A stretch of 64,000 nt of DNA from Arthrobacter woluwensis (GTDB lineage Bacteria > Actinomycetota > Actinomycetes > Actinomycetales > Micrococcaceae). Both the position numbers and the translations under genes were made by a program. The notes beneath the pieces were generated by a model, which worked only from the letters and a program-made list of their open reading frames with translations, did not search any database and was not told where the DNA came from. The stretch spans positions 868,001-932,000 of the forward strand of contig NZ_JAUSXR010000001.1 of NCBI RefSeq assembly GCF_030816155.1, given 5' to 3'. Shown one piece after another: positions 1 through 12,358 of this stretch. Each line of letters starts with the position of its first letter. Position 1 is the stretch's first letter.

Positions 1-1
1 G

Positions 2-643
2 TTCGCCATCACCCAGAACATCACGAGCGTGGTCTTCATGGCGCTCATGCCGCTCTTCGCCATCGGGCACTGGTGGGAGCAGAAGCGGCATTCCGGAAAG
101 CGCTTCAAGGAACAGCTGCGGCAGTTCCGCGAAGGCATGGACCAGTTCCGCTCGGAGATGACGGAACTGCAGAAGGTGGAGCGCTCGGTCCGCCTGCAGG
201 AGACGCCCTCCGTCGCGGACACGGTGGACGCGATCTACCGGCTGGGCCCGCTGCTCTGGACGCACCGCACCGAGCACCGCGGCTTCCTCTCCCTGCGCCT
301 GGGGCTGGGCACGGCGCCGTCGCGCGTCGAGATCGAGGAGCCTCAGGACCGGGACACCGAGGCGGTCTACGCGCGGGAGATCCAGGAGGCGATCGCGTAC
401 TACTCCACGATCGACGGCGTCCCGCTCGTCTCCCAGCTCCGGCACTCCGGCTCGTTCGGCGTGGCCGGTGAGCGCCATGTGATGGACGACGTCCGCCCGC
501 GGCCTGGTCGTCCAGCTGGTGGGCCTGCATTCGCCCGCCGAAGTCGTGATCGCCGCGATGACCTCGACGCGGTCGAAGGACCGCTGGGCGTGGCTCAAGT
601 GGCTGCCGCACGTGGGTTCGGGTCACAGCCCGCTCCCGGGTGA
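2..643 (+). CDS. eccC: EccC N-terminal part (partial, frameshifted)
   Basis: This is the upstream part of a type VII secretion ATPase, entering the window already in frame 2. It opens with the end of a hydrophobic membrane segment (VVFMALMPLFAIGHWW), then a charged helical stretch (KRFKEQLRQFREGMDQF) and the linker region that precedes the first FtsK/SpoIIIE ATPase domain in EccC/EssC. The family match holds to about base 490 (GVAGERHVMDDV). After that this frame becomes arginine/proline-rich nonsense and stops at 641-643, while the family sequence continues in frame 3. Dropping one C near base 494 would give DDVARGLVVQLVGLHSPAEV and rejoin the next entry. The true start lies upstream of the window. 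Either the gene is broken or the base call is wrong. Confidence 0.75.
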   Translation, partial: FAITQNITSVVFMALMPLFAIGHWWEQKRHSGKRFKEQLRQFREGMDQFRSEMTELQKVERSVRLQETPSVADTVDAIYRLGPLLWTHRTEHRGFLSLRLGLGTAPSRVEIEEPQDRDTEAVYAREIQEAIAYYSTIDGVPLVSQLRHSGSFGVAGERHVMDDVRPRPGRPAGGPAFARRSRDRRDDLDAVEGPLGVAQVAAARGFGSQPAPG

Positions 644-3600
644 TCATCTCGCCGCCGGTCAGGCCGCCGGAACCGCTCTCCTGGAGCGTCTGGAGGCCCT
701 GGTGGACGAGCGGGCCGCGAGCCGCAAGGAGCCGGTCCCGTCACCGCGCGGCGAGCTCAAGGACGATCTGGTCGATCCGCCGGCCCCCGTGGTCCCGGAG
801 GTCCTGGTGGTCGTCGAAGACGACGCCCCCGTGGACCGCGGCCGTCTGACCCGTCTGGTGGAGCGCGGCGCCGACACCGGCGTGCACATCATGTGGCTCG
901 CCGCGGACGTGCAGTCGCTGCCCGCGGCCTGCCGCGACTTCATGGTGGTCGACGGCGGCCAGGGAGCCACCACCGGCCAGGTCCGGCTGGGGCGGCACAG
1001 CTACCCCGTGAGCTGCGAGAGCGTCGATGAGGAGCTGGCGACCCAGCTGGCCCGCATGCTGACGTCCGTCGTCGACGTCGGGCGGCCGCTTGAAGACGAC
1101 TCGAACCTGCCCCGCAGCGTGAGTTTCGTGAACCTCCTCGGCCGCGAGCTGCTGGATTCCGCGAACGCCGTGGGGGAGCGGTGGAAGGAGAACAACTCCA
1201 TCCACAGGACCGCGATCCCCAACCGCAAGGACAACGGAACACTGCGCGCGCTGGTGGGCTCCACCGGTTCCGAGCCGATGTTCCTGGACCTGAAGAACGA
1301 GGGCCCGCACGCCCTGGTCGGCGGCACCACGGGCGCCGGCAAGTCCGAGTTCCTGCAGTCCTGGATCATGGGCATGGCCTCCGCTTACAGCCCTGACCGC
1401 CTCAGTTTCCTGCTGGTGGACTACAAGGGCGGCAGCGCGTTCGCCGACTGTGTCCAGCTGCCTCACACCGTCGGCCTGGTCACCGACCTCTCGCCGCACC
1501 TGGTGCGTCGGGCCCTGACCTCGCTCCGGGCCGAACTGCATTACCGTGAGCATCTGCTGAACCGGAAGAAGGCCAAGGATCTCCTGGCCATGCAGCGCGA
1601 GGCCGACCCGGACGCGCCGCCGTATCTGGTCATCATCGTGGACGAGTTCGCGGCCCTGGCCAATGAGATGCCGGAGTTCGTGGACGGCGTCGTGGACGTC
1701 GCCGCGCGTGGCCGTTCGCTCGGCGTGCACCTGATCCTGGCCACGCAGCAGCCGTCCGGCGTGATCCGCGGCAGCCTGCGTGCCAACACCAACCTCCGCG
1801 TCGCGCTGCGCATGGCGGATGAGGACGACGCCACGGACGTGATCGGCACGCCGCTGGCGGCGTACTTCGACCCCGCGATCCCGGGCCGTGCCGCCGCCAA
1901 GACCGGTCCCGGCCGACTCCAGAGCTTCCAGACCGGCTACGCCGGCGGCTGGACCACGGAACGTCCGCCGCGTCCGCAGATCGACATCGTCGAGATGAAC
2001 TTCGGAGCGGGCGCCGTGTGGGAGGTCGACGCCGGGCTGCGCGAGCCGGAGCCGGAGCCCACGGGCCCCAACGACATCGCCCGGATGACGGAGACCATCA
2101 AGGCCGCGGCGGATCTGCTCGCGATCGAGCCGCCCCGCAAGCCGTGGCTGCCCGTGCTCCAGTCGGCCTACGACTTCTCCGAGCTGCAGGGTCCGCTCAC
2201 CGATGAGGAACTGCTGCTCGGCGTTGGGGATGACGCGGCCCACCAGAATCAGCCGCTCGTCTTCTACCGGCCGGACCGGGACGGCAACATGGCGATCTTC
2301 GGCACCGGCGGTTCCGGCAAGTCGTCGGCCCTGCGCAGCATCGCCGTGGCCGCCGCCGTGACGCCGCGCGGCGGTCCCGTGCACGTCTATGGGATCGACT
2401 GCGGCTCCGCCGGTCTGACGATGCTCGAGGTCCTGCCCCACGTCGGCGCCGTCATCGACGGCGACGACGAGGAGCGCGTGGGCCGTCTGCTCCGCTGGCT
2501 CCGGGACGTCTCCGAGGAGCGCGCGCGCCGCTACTCCGAGGTCAAGGCGTCCACGATCGTGGAGTACCGGAAGCTCGCTGAACGGCCCGACGAGCCGCGG
2601 ATCTTCGTCCTGGTGGACGGCATCAGCGCTTTCCGGGACTCCTACGAGTACTCCAGCAGCGCCGGGATCTGGGAGATCTTCCTCCAGCTCGCCACGGACG
2701 GACGCCCGCTCGGCATCCACCTGGTGGTGACCGGCGACCGTCCGGGGTCGGTGCCCACCGCTCTGCTGGCCTCGATCCAGAAGCGGCTGATCCTGCGCCT
2801 GTCCGCGGTCGACGACTACATCACCCTGGACGCCCCGAAGGACGTCCTCGACGCTTCGTCCCCTCCGGGCCGCGGCATGCTGGACGGCCTCGAAGTGCAG
2901 CTGGCCGTGCTGGGCGGCACCCCGAACCTCGCGCTGCAGGCCCGTGGTGTGCAGAAGCTCCGCGAGGCGATGCTCCGCCGCGGCATCCCGCAGGCGCCGG
3001 GGATCCAGCGTCTGCCGGAATCGGTCGACCTCGGCATCCTGCCGGTCGCGAGCCCCGGCATGGCGGCCTTCGGCGTCGACAACGAGACCCTCACCCCGGC
3101 CCAGGTGCCCACCGAAGGCGCGCTCATGGTGTCCGGCCCTCCTGGCTCGGGCCGCACCACGGCCCTGGTCACCCTGGCGCACGCCTACAAGAAGGCCAAC
3201 CCCGCCGGCACGGCCGTGTACCTCGGCTCCCGGCGCTCCGCCGTCGGCTCGCTCAAGGTCTGGGACAAGGCGTTCGTGGGGACCGACGACGTCGAGATGG
3301 GCGTGGACGAACTGCTTGAGTTCGCGCAGGAACGGCCGGGCCGGGTCGCCTTCTTCATCGAGGGCCTCACCGAGTTCACGGACTCCATGGCGGAGCCGGG
3401 GCTGGCCCGTCTGGTCACCGAGTCCGTGAAGTCGGGCCAGTGGGTGGTGGCCGAGTCCGAGACCTCCACCTGGTCCTCCGCCTGGCAGCTGGCACAGCCG
3501 TTCAAGTCCGGCCGCCGCGGCCTCCTGCTCAACCCGGGAGACATGGACGGCGACTCGCTCCTGAGCACGAGCCTCGGCCGGATCAAGGACCAGTTCATCC

Positions 3601-3671
3601 CAGGCCGTGGTTACATCATCGCTCGCGGCAAGGTCCGCAAGGTCCAGGTGGCGCTGCCCCCGGAGGCCTGA
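519..3671 (+). CDS. eccC: Type VII secretion ATPase EccC, three FtsK/SpoIIIE domains
   Basis: This is the motor ATPase of a type VII (ESX/WXG100) secretion system, which sits on the inner membrane and drives export of WXG/LXG-type substrates. Three ATPase modules are visible. Module 1 has Walker A GGTTGAGKSE (residue about 267) and Walker B LVIIVDEFAALA (about 370). Module 2 has Walker A GTGGSGKSS (about 595), but its Walker B is VLVDGISAF, without the usual DE. Module 3 has GPPGSGRTT (about 873) with arginine for the Walker lysine, and an equally degenerate Walker B (FFIEGLTEF). So only module 1 has a full catalytic set. The coordinate given is the first in-frame GTG. The true protein starts upstream in another frame, and the entry above holds the N-terminal part. 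A 16-bp perfect hairpin follows the stop. Confidence 0.9.
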   Translation: MGLHSPAEVVIAAMTSTRSKDRWAWLKWLPHVGSGHSPLPGDHLAAGQAAGTALLERLEALVDERAASRKEPVPSPRGELKDDLVDPPAPVVPEVLVVVEDDAPVDRGRLTRLVERGADTGVHIMWLAADVQSLPAACRDFMVVDGGQGATTGQVRLGRHSYPVSCESVDEELATQLARMLTSVVDVGRPLEDDSNLPRSVSFVNLLGRELLDSANAVGERWKENNSIHRTAIPNRKDNGTLRALVGSTGSEPMFLDLKNEGPHALVGGTTGAGKSEFLQSWIMGMASAYSPDRLSFLLVDYKGGSAFADCVQLPHTVGLVTDLSPHLVRRALTSLRAELHYREHLLNRKKAKDLLAMQREADPDAPPYLVIIVDEFAALANEMPEFVDGVVDVAARGRSLGVHLILATQQPSGVIRGSLRANTNLRVALRMADEDDATDVIGTPLAAYFDPAIPGRAAAKTGPGRLQSFQTGYAGGWTTERPPRPQIDIVEMNFGAGAVWEVDAGLREPEPEPTGPNDIARMTETIKAAADLLAIEPPRKPWLPVLQSAYDFSELQGPLTDEELLLGVGDDAAHQNQPLVFYRPDRDGNMAIFGTGGSGKSSALRSIAVAAAVTPRGGPVHVYGIDCGSAGLTMLEVLPHVGAVIDGDDEERVGRLLRWLRDVSEERARRYSEVKASTIVEYRKLAERPDEPRIFVLVDGISAFRDSYEYSSSAGIWEIFLQLATDGRPLGIHLVVTGDRPGSVPTALLASIQKRLILRLSAVDDYITLDAPKDVLDASSPPGRGMLDGLEVQLAVLGGTPNLALQARGVQKLREAMLRRGIPQAPGIQRLPESVDLGILPVASPGMAAFGVDNETLTPAQVPTEGALMVSGPPGSGRTTALVTLAHAYKKANPAGTAVYLGSRRSAVGSLKVWDKAFVGTDDVEMGVDELLEFAQERPGRVAFFIEGLTEFTDSMAEPGLARLVTESVKSGQWVVAESETSTWSSAWQLAQPFKSGRRGLLLNPGDMDGDSLLSTSLGRIKDQFIPGRGYIIARGKVRKVQVALPPEA

Positions 3672-3973
3672 TCCCGGAGTCGTCTCTCGACAAGATCTCC
3701 GATTCTGACCCGGCTTCGTAGGTCCTGCTACCGACACGCCAAGTGTCGGTAGCAGGACATCTGATCGACACCAGAGACCCTATCGATGACGCTGTTCCAC
3801 CGTTTTCTAGCCCTCTGGAGGCAACGCGAGATGACGACTCGATTCTCCGTCGCCCCTGGACTGCTTTCTTAGGCTGTTGAGCGCGTGCAGCAGTATTGTC
3901 CATTCTGTTCTCATCGTCAGGGAGCAGAGTTGAGTAGGTGCTCAATCCTGTGATGCATATTCTGGGGGCTTGA
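3672..3973. other. Intergenic region after eccC, more A/T-rich
   Basis: About 300 bases between eccC and the first immunity-like gene. It holds the hairpin at 3722-3758. I could not recognise a gene or the remnant of a toxin in any frame. The base composition becomes visibly richer in A and T here and stays so to about 5320, unlike both flanks. This fits acquired immunity-type genes. Confidence 0.5.
3722..3758 (+). terminator. Hairpin after eccC
   Basis: Perfect 16-bp inverted repeat (GTCCTGCTACCGACAC, 5-base loop gccaa, then its complement), 50 bases after the eccC stop. No T-tract follows. It is likely the end of the secretion transcript. Confidence 0.7.
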
Positions 3974-4321
3974 TTGACCAAAATTGAAACCATCCAGCGT
4001 GAGACAGCCGAGCGCTTCGGTACTCTTTGTATGCCTCCGGATGGGTCTCTCAAGGTCGGTATCGCGAAAAACGTTCTTCAGGGGCTCGTACCTCTCAATG
4101 CCCTTCGACACCCGCCACAAGGAGACACGTCAGGCTGGTACATATGGGCCGGGGAGGAACTCTCAGAAGAATCCGACTTCTTCGCGCCTCTCCACTTAGC
4201 TCATTTGCACGAATGGTGCCCAGAGATCCTCCCATACCTTGCGCTTCCGCCGGGGTGGCGAATTCTCTTGGCCCCTGGATATGAGGACGTCTGGTTCGAT
4301 GACACATTGCTGGTCACGTGA
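3974..4321 (+). CDS. Imm33/DUF2185-like immunity protein
   Basis: A 115-residue soluble protein. The central motif SGWYIWAGEE followed by a C-terminal PPGWRILLAPGYEDVWFD resembles the Imm33 / DUF2185 family of small proteins, which are commonly encoded beside polymorphic toxins and are thought to neutralise them. I chose the TTG at 3974 because an in-frame stop lies directly upstream and a GGGGG tract sits 5 bases before it. It lies 300 bases downstream of the type VII secretion ATPase gene and just before another immunity-type gene, which supports a role in protection against a secreted toxin. No toxin gene is visible next to it, so it may be an orphan immunity gene. Family assignment is from memory of the motif pattern and is moderately sure. 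Confidence 0.65.
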   Translation: MTKIETIQRETAERFGTLCMPPDGSLKVGIAKNVLQGLVPLNALRHPPQGDTSGWYIWAGEELSEESDFFAPLHLAHLHEWCPEILPYLALPPGWRILLAPGYEDVWFDDTLLVT

Positions 4322-4402
4322 CCGGGCTCCCTACCGTCCTCATCTGTGAACTTGATCGGGAGCCTCGGTTGATGTCTATGGCGACCCGGGGAGGAACCAA
4401 CA

Positions 4403-8538
<4,136 letters not shown>

Positions 8539-8549
8539 GCCGGACCACC

Positions 8550-8579
8550 GCCGTCCGGCCCACGGCCGTCCGGCCCACG
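8550..8579. repeat. Two tandem 15-bp copies before a palindrome
   Basis: GCCGTCCGGCCCACG occurs twice in a row. The second copy runs into the left arm of the adjoining palindrome. Confidence 0.8.
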
Positions 8580-8631
8580 GTTCTTTGGTTCACCCCCGGA
8601 AATTTCCGTGGGTGAACCGTAGAACCGTGGG
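8574..8631. terminator. Long nested palindrome between convergent genes
   Basis: Outer arms CCCACGGTTCT and AGAACCGTGGG, a 2-base mismatch, then inner arms GGTTCACCC and GGGTGAACC. The loop is itself a palindrome (CGGAAATTTCCG). It sits between the convergent phosphatase and GNAT genes, so a two-way terminator is the simplest reading. Confidence 0.75.
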
Positions 8632-8634
8632 TTT

Positions 8635-9177
8635 TCAGCGACGGACCATGCGCGCTTCCGTGATCCCGCCGAAGTCCTCCAGCACGTCTTCCGTGCCATC
8701 CAGGACGAAGCCGTTCCGGCGGTAGAACGCCTGGGCGCGAGGGTTGTCCTTCGCCACCCACAGGAAGGCCGGGCCGGCCGGGAGCACGGCGTCGAACAGG
8801 GCCTGACCTGCGCCGCTGCCGTGGAAATCCTGCCGCAGGTACAGCATCGAGAGGTTCTGGCCGAGGGAAGCCTCCTCGGGGTCGAGGGGTGCGCCCCCGC
8901 CCGCGAACCCGACCACCTCGCCGGCCGCCTCGGCCACCCTGATGGTCTGGCTCGGCTTGGTCTGGGCCGACTGGGAGGGCTGCGCCGACTGCTGCGCTTC
9001 GGTCGGCGACGCGGTCAGCATCGCCCAGAGCCGGCGTCGGCTCTCGAGACGTTCCTCCGTGAAGAACTCTTCGGGCAGCAGGTGCCCGTAGGCCTCGCGC
9101 CAGCAGCGCACATGAAGGACGGCGAGGCTTTCGACGTCGGACGGCAGGGGCGGACGGAGTGTGAAACTGGGCACCAT
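8635..9177 (-). CDS. GNAT family N-acetyltransferase
   Basis: A 180-residue acetyltransferase of the GNAT fold. The acetyl-CoA loop is LYLRQDFHGSGAGQALFDAV and the C-terminal NPRAQAFYRRNGFVLDG is the typical last strand-helix of the family. The opening LRPPLPSDVESLAVLHVRCWREAYGHLLP resembles GNATs that start with a tryptophan-containing helix. An unusual Gln/Ser-rich insert (QQSAQPSQSAQ) lies between the N-terminal helices and the central sheet and is probably a surface loop. The substrate cannot be told. It runs toward the phosphatase gene and is divergent from the second GNAT at 9237. Confidence 0.85.
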   Translation of the reverse strand: MVPSFTLRPPLPSDVESLAVLHVRCWREAYGHLLPEEFFTEERLESRRRLWAMLTASPTEAQQSAQPSQSAQTKPSQTIRVAEAAGEVVGFAGGGAPLDPEEASLGQNLSMLYLRQDFHGSGAGQALFDAVLPAGPAFLWVAKDNPRAQAFYRRNGFVLDGTEDVLEDFGGITEARMVRR

Positions 9178-9236
9178 TGGCCCATCCTAGCCACGGTTGT
9201 CAAGCGAGCACTTCATGAAACGACTACCATTGATGG

Positions 9237-9743
9237 GTGCCATCCGAGATTCTGATCCGCCCCGCCCTGCCCGCCGACTACCCGGAGATCGCCCGGATCA
9301 CGGTGGACGCCTACCTCGCAGCGGGGTACTTCACGGATCCCGAGTTCCCCTACCTCCAGCACATCCGCAAGGTCGCGGAGCGTGCCGAGGTGGCCGAGAT
9401 CTGGGTGGCGGAACGCGACGGCGCCGTGATCGGCTCGGTCACGCTGGCGGTCGAGGGCGAAGCGTGGTCGGACATCGCCCGCGCGGGTGAGCTCGAATTC
9501 CGTCTCCTGGTCGTGGACCCTGGCGTGCAGCGCAGCGGCGCCGGCCGGGCCATGGTCGAGGCCATCCTCGCCGAGGCGCGACGCCGGCCCGGCATCTCCG
9601 CGGTCTCCCTCACCACGGGCGAGAGCTGGGAGAGCGCGCACGGCCTGTACCGCTCGATGGGCTTCGAACGCGTCCCCGAGCGTGACTGGTGGACCCCCAA
9701 CAAGGAAGCCCGCCTGCTCGTCTACCGCCTGGACGTCGCCTGA
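9237..9743 (+). CDS. GNAT family N-acetyltransferase
   Basis: A 168-residue GNAT protein: IRPALPADYPEIARITVDAY at the N-terminus, the core strand ELEFRLLVVDPGVQRSGAG with the Q/R-x-x-G-x-G acetyl-CoA loop, and SAHGLYRSMGFERVPE at the C-terminus. The substrate is unknown. The GTG at 9237 has no clear ribosome binding site. A TACCAT hexamer about 7 bases upstream could be a -10 element, giving a leaderless message. It is divergent from the GNAT at 8635-9177 and only 7 bases from the convergent response-regulator gene. Confidence 0.85.
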   Translation: MPSEILIRPALPADYPEIARITVDAYLAAGYFTDPEFPYLQHIRKVAERAEVAEIWVAERDGAVIGSVTLAVEGEAWSDIARAGELEFRLLVVDPGVQRSGAGRAMVEAILAEARRRPGISAVSLTTGESWESAHGLYRSMGFERVPERDWWTPNKEARLLVYRLDVA

Positions 9744-9750
9744 GCGACGC

Positions 9751-10437
9751 TCACGCCCGCCGCGCGTAGCGGTGCTCCGGCCGCCCCGTGGTGCCGTAGC
9801 GCAGCTGGATCTCGACGGCGCCGTCGTCGGCCAGCGAGGACAGGTACCGCTGCGCCGTGGCGCGGGACACCCCGACCCGCTCCGCGACCTCCAGCGCCGA
9901 GAGCGCCTCCCCGGCAGGTCCTCCCACGACGCCGCCGAGTGCCTCGAGGATGGACTGTTCGGTGGCGCTGCGGGTCCTTGCCGGTGAGGACACCGCCGGC
10001 CCGTCCGAGCTGAGCAGCGCCCGTCGGGCCCGCTCCACGGCCTCCTGATCCAGGCCAGTCGTCTTCTCCAGCAGCCGCCGGTAGCGCGCGTAGGACCGGA
10101 GACGCTGCGCGAGTTCCTCCCCGCCGAACGGTTTGAGCAGATACGCCAGGGCCCCGCGTCGGAAAGCCATCCGCAGAGAAAAGGCGTCGGCCGCGGCGCT
10201 GAGCATCATGACGTCGCAGTCCAGCTGGCGCAGCACGTCGAGCCCCGAGCCGTCCGGCAGATAGACGTCCAGCAGCACGAGGTCCGGTCTCAGCGAGTGG
10301 AACGCCTGCAGGGCCTGCTGCGCATTGCCGGCGTGGCCCACCACCGAGAACCCGGGCACGGCCTGGACGTAGTTGGAGTGCAGCGTGGCGACGTGGAAGT
10401 CGTCATCGACGATCAGCACGGTGAAATCGTGACTCAT
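9751..10437 (-). CDS. CitB/DcuR-type response regulator
   Basis: A 228-residue two-component regulator. The receiver domain carries the acidic pair in VLIVDDDFH, the phospho-acceptor aspartate in LVLLDVYLPDGSG (about residue 55) and the conserved lysine in LLKPFGG. The C-terminal part has a helix-turn-helix (SALEVAERVGVSRATAQRYL), as in regulators of di- and tricarboxylate uptake. Its ATG overlaps the kinase stop by 4 bases, so the pair is one transcript with coupled translation. Its expected target is the divergent CitMHS transporter at 12359. Confidence 0.88.
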   Translation of the reverse strand: MSHDFTVLIVDDDFHVATLHSNYVQAVPGFSVVGHAGNAQQALQAFHSLRPDLVLLDVYLPDGSGLDVLRQLDCDVMMLSAAADAFSLRMAFRRGALAYLLKPFGGEELAQRLRSYARYRRLLEKTTGLDQEAVERARRALLSSDGPAVSSPARTRSATEQSILEALGGVVGGPAGEALSALEVAERVGVSRATAQRYLSSLADDGAVEIQLRYGTTGRPEHRYARRA

Positions 10438-12173
10438 GCGTCCTCCCCGGACGTGGTGGTGAACATCATGGCGGTCGGCAGGCGGACGGCGAAGACTGCG
10501 CCGGAGCCGGTGCCGTCCTCGCCGGACCCCGGCCCTCCGGCGGCGAGGAGCTTCACCTCGCCGCCCCGGCGCTGCGCGAGTTCCAGCGCCAGTTTCAGGC
10601 CCAGTCCGTGCCCCGGGACGCGGGAGGCGGTGTAGCCCTTCTCGAAGAGCCGGTCGGGTTCGGCCACCCCGTCCCCGGAATCGGCGACCACGGCGTGCAG
10701 CGTCCCCAGCCGGGGAGAACCGTCGAGAGGTTCCGGGCCAGGCTCGTCGAGGAGGTCCACACGCACCCAGCGCTCGCCGTCGGCGCCGTCCTCGCCGTCC
10801 TCGCTGACACGGGTCCCGGACACCGCCGCGTTGATGGCGTTGTCGATGAGGTTTCCGAGCACCGTGGTGACATCGTGCGGTGCTTTGACCGAACCCCGGA
10901 TGAAGGTGTCCTCGCCGACCCGCAGCGTCACACCGCGCTCGCGGGCCCGGATGCCCTTCGCCCCGATGAACGCCTGCAGGTACGGCTCGGGCAGGCGTTC
11001 CAGGCCTTCGACCGGGAATTCCAGGGGACCGGTCTCCACGAGACGGTGGGCGTACTCGGCGGCCCGTGCGGTGTCGCCGAGGTCGAGGAGGCCGGAGATG
11101 GTGTGCAACTGGTTGGCGAACTCATGGCGTTGCGCGCGGAGGGCGGAGCTCATGGTGCTGACCGACTCCAACTGGCGCGTGAGCTGGGCCAGCTCCGTGC
11201 GGTCCCGGAGGAAGACCACCCAGCCCAGGTCCTCGCCGTCGTGCACCGCCTTCCGGGCGGTGGCGAGCAGGACCCGCGCGCCGACCACGAGTTCCAGGAC
11301 ATCGTCTTCGGCGGCTTCCTGCCGCGTCAGATCCCGCAGCGGTTCGGGCACGGGGGCGTCGGCCCAGGGGGTGCCCTGCAGATCGGGAAGTCCGAGCAGC
11401 TCCTGCGCCGTCGCATTGACCACGGTCACCCGGCCGCTCGTGGACACGCCGATCACGCCTTCATGCGTGGTCTCCAGCACCGCGACCTGGTCCTGGACCA
11501 GGGTGGTCAGCTCCTCCGGCTCCATGCCGAGGGTGAGCCGCCGCAGCCGCTTGCGCAGCAGCATCGAGGCGCCCACTCCCGCGGCGAGGGCGCCGCACGC
11601 GGTCACGATCACCGGTCCGGAAGCTCCGAGCAGCGCGCTGCCCAGCGGTTCCCGGGCGAAGCCGACGCTCACCACGCCGACGACGGCGGCGGCCCCGCCC
11701 GCCGTCGTGTCCGGAGCGTAGACGGGCACCTTGGCTCCTGCCGACGGTCCGAGCGTCCCGGTGTTGCGGGTGACGACCTCTTTGCCTGCGAGGGCCTCGG
11801 ACGGGTCGGTGCTGACCTTCTCGGCGAGGCGCTGCGGGTCGGGATGGGCCAGCCGGACGCCGGTCTCGTCCGTGATGACGACGAACAGGGCGGACGTCCT
11901 CTGCCGCGCCGATTCGGCGATGGACTCCAGGGGGCCGCGGTCCAGGACGGTGGACGGGGGAGTTCCGGTGGCCGCGCTGATCCGCGCCACCTCCTGCCGC
12001 ACCTGAGGCTGGGAGGCGATGGTGCGGGCCAGGGTGAGGGCGCGCTGCTCGGCCTCCTGCGTGATCCGCTCCACCATGATGGTGCCGAAGGCCAGGGCGA
12101 AGAGGAGCACGGTCAGCAGCACCACCGCGATCTGCAGCAGCAGCGTCTGCGTGGAGAACTTCAGTGTTCGCAT
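10434..12173 (-). CDS. CitA/DcuS-type sensor histidine kinase
   Basis: A 579-residue membrane sensor. It has an N-terminal transmembrane helix (LLLQIAVVLLTVLLFALAF), a periplasmic single-Cache sensor with the VRLAHPDPQRLA motif, a second helix near residue 180, a PAS domain (EGVIGVSTSGRVTVVNATA), then the H-box RAQRHEFANQLHTISGLLDLG and an HATPase domain (NLIDNAINA, GDGVAEPDRLFEKGYT, GLGLKLALELAQ). This is the citrate/dicarboxylate-sensing kinase architecture. I chose the ATG at 12173 because GGGAG stands 4 bases upstream and the first helix follows directly. Reading further upstream adds a non-conserved extension. It is divergent from the citrate transporter gene. Confidence 0.9.
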   Translation of the reverse strand: MRTLKFSTQTLLLQIAVVLLTVLLFALAFGTIMVERITQEAEQRALTLARTIASQPQVRQEVARISAATGTPPSTVLDRGPLESIAESARQRTSALFVVITDETGVRLAHPDPQRLAEKVSTDPSEALAGKEVVTRNTGTLGPSAGAKVPVYAPDTTAGGAAAVVGVVSVGFAREPLGSALLGASGPVIVTACGALAAGVGASMLLRKRLRRLTLGMEPEELTTLVQDQVAVLETTHEGVIGVSTSGRVTVVNATAQELLGLPDLQGTPWADAPVPEPLRDLTRQEAAEDDVLELVVGARVLLATARKAVHDGEDLGWVVFLRDRTELAQLTRQLESVSTMSSALRAQRHEFANQLHTISGLLDLGDTARAAEYAHRLVETGPLEFPVEGLERLPEPYLQAFIGAKGIRARERGVTLRVGEDTFIRGSVKAPHDVTTVLGNLIDNAINAAVSGTRVSEDGEDGADGERWVRVDLLDEPGPEPLDGSPRLGTLHAVVADSGDGVAEPDRLFEKGYTASRVPGHGLGLKLALELAQRRGGEVKLLAAGGPGSGEDGTGSGAVFAVRLPTAMMFTTTSGEDA

Positions 12174-12308
12174 CGCACTCCCTTCGGCGGCGAGCCTACC
12201 CCAAAAGCGTCCTGAGCTAAATGAGCAGAACGCGCTCAACAAGCACAAGCGGCATCAAGCGCGCTTAAGACCGGAGCGTGACGCGCGCCACCTTAGCGTC
12301 TATGGCGA

Positions 12309-12328
12309 GCGTCACATCGGTGTGACGC
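12309..12328. promoter_or_regulatory. Palindrome upstream of the citrate transporter
   Basis: Perfect inverted repeat GCGTCACA - tcgg - TGTGACGC, 30 bases before the transporter ATG and within the 185-base region shared with the divergent kinase gene. A binding site for the neighbouring response regulator or for another regulator is inferred. Its position would suit an operator. Confidence 0.5.
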
Positions 12329-12358
12329 ACCCGACACTTTCACCTAAGGAGCGCAGCG

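Noticed and set aside
741..3737. A 998-codon open frame on the minus strand opposite eccC
   Set aside because: It mirrors the coding strand of a clear FtsK-type ATPase, has low-complexity His/Arg/Gly content and no family features. High-GC codon bias creates such shadows.
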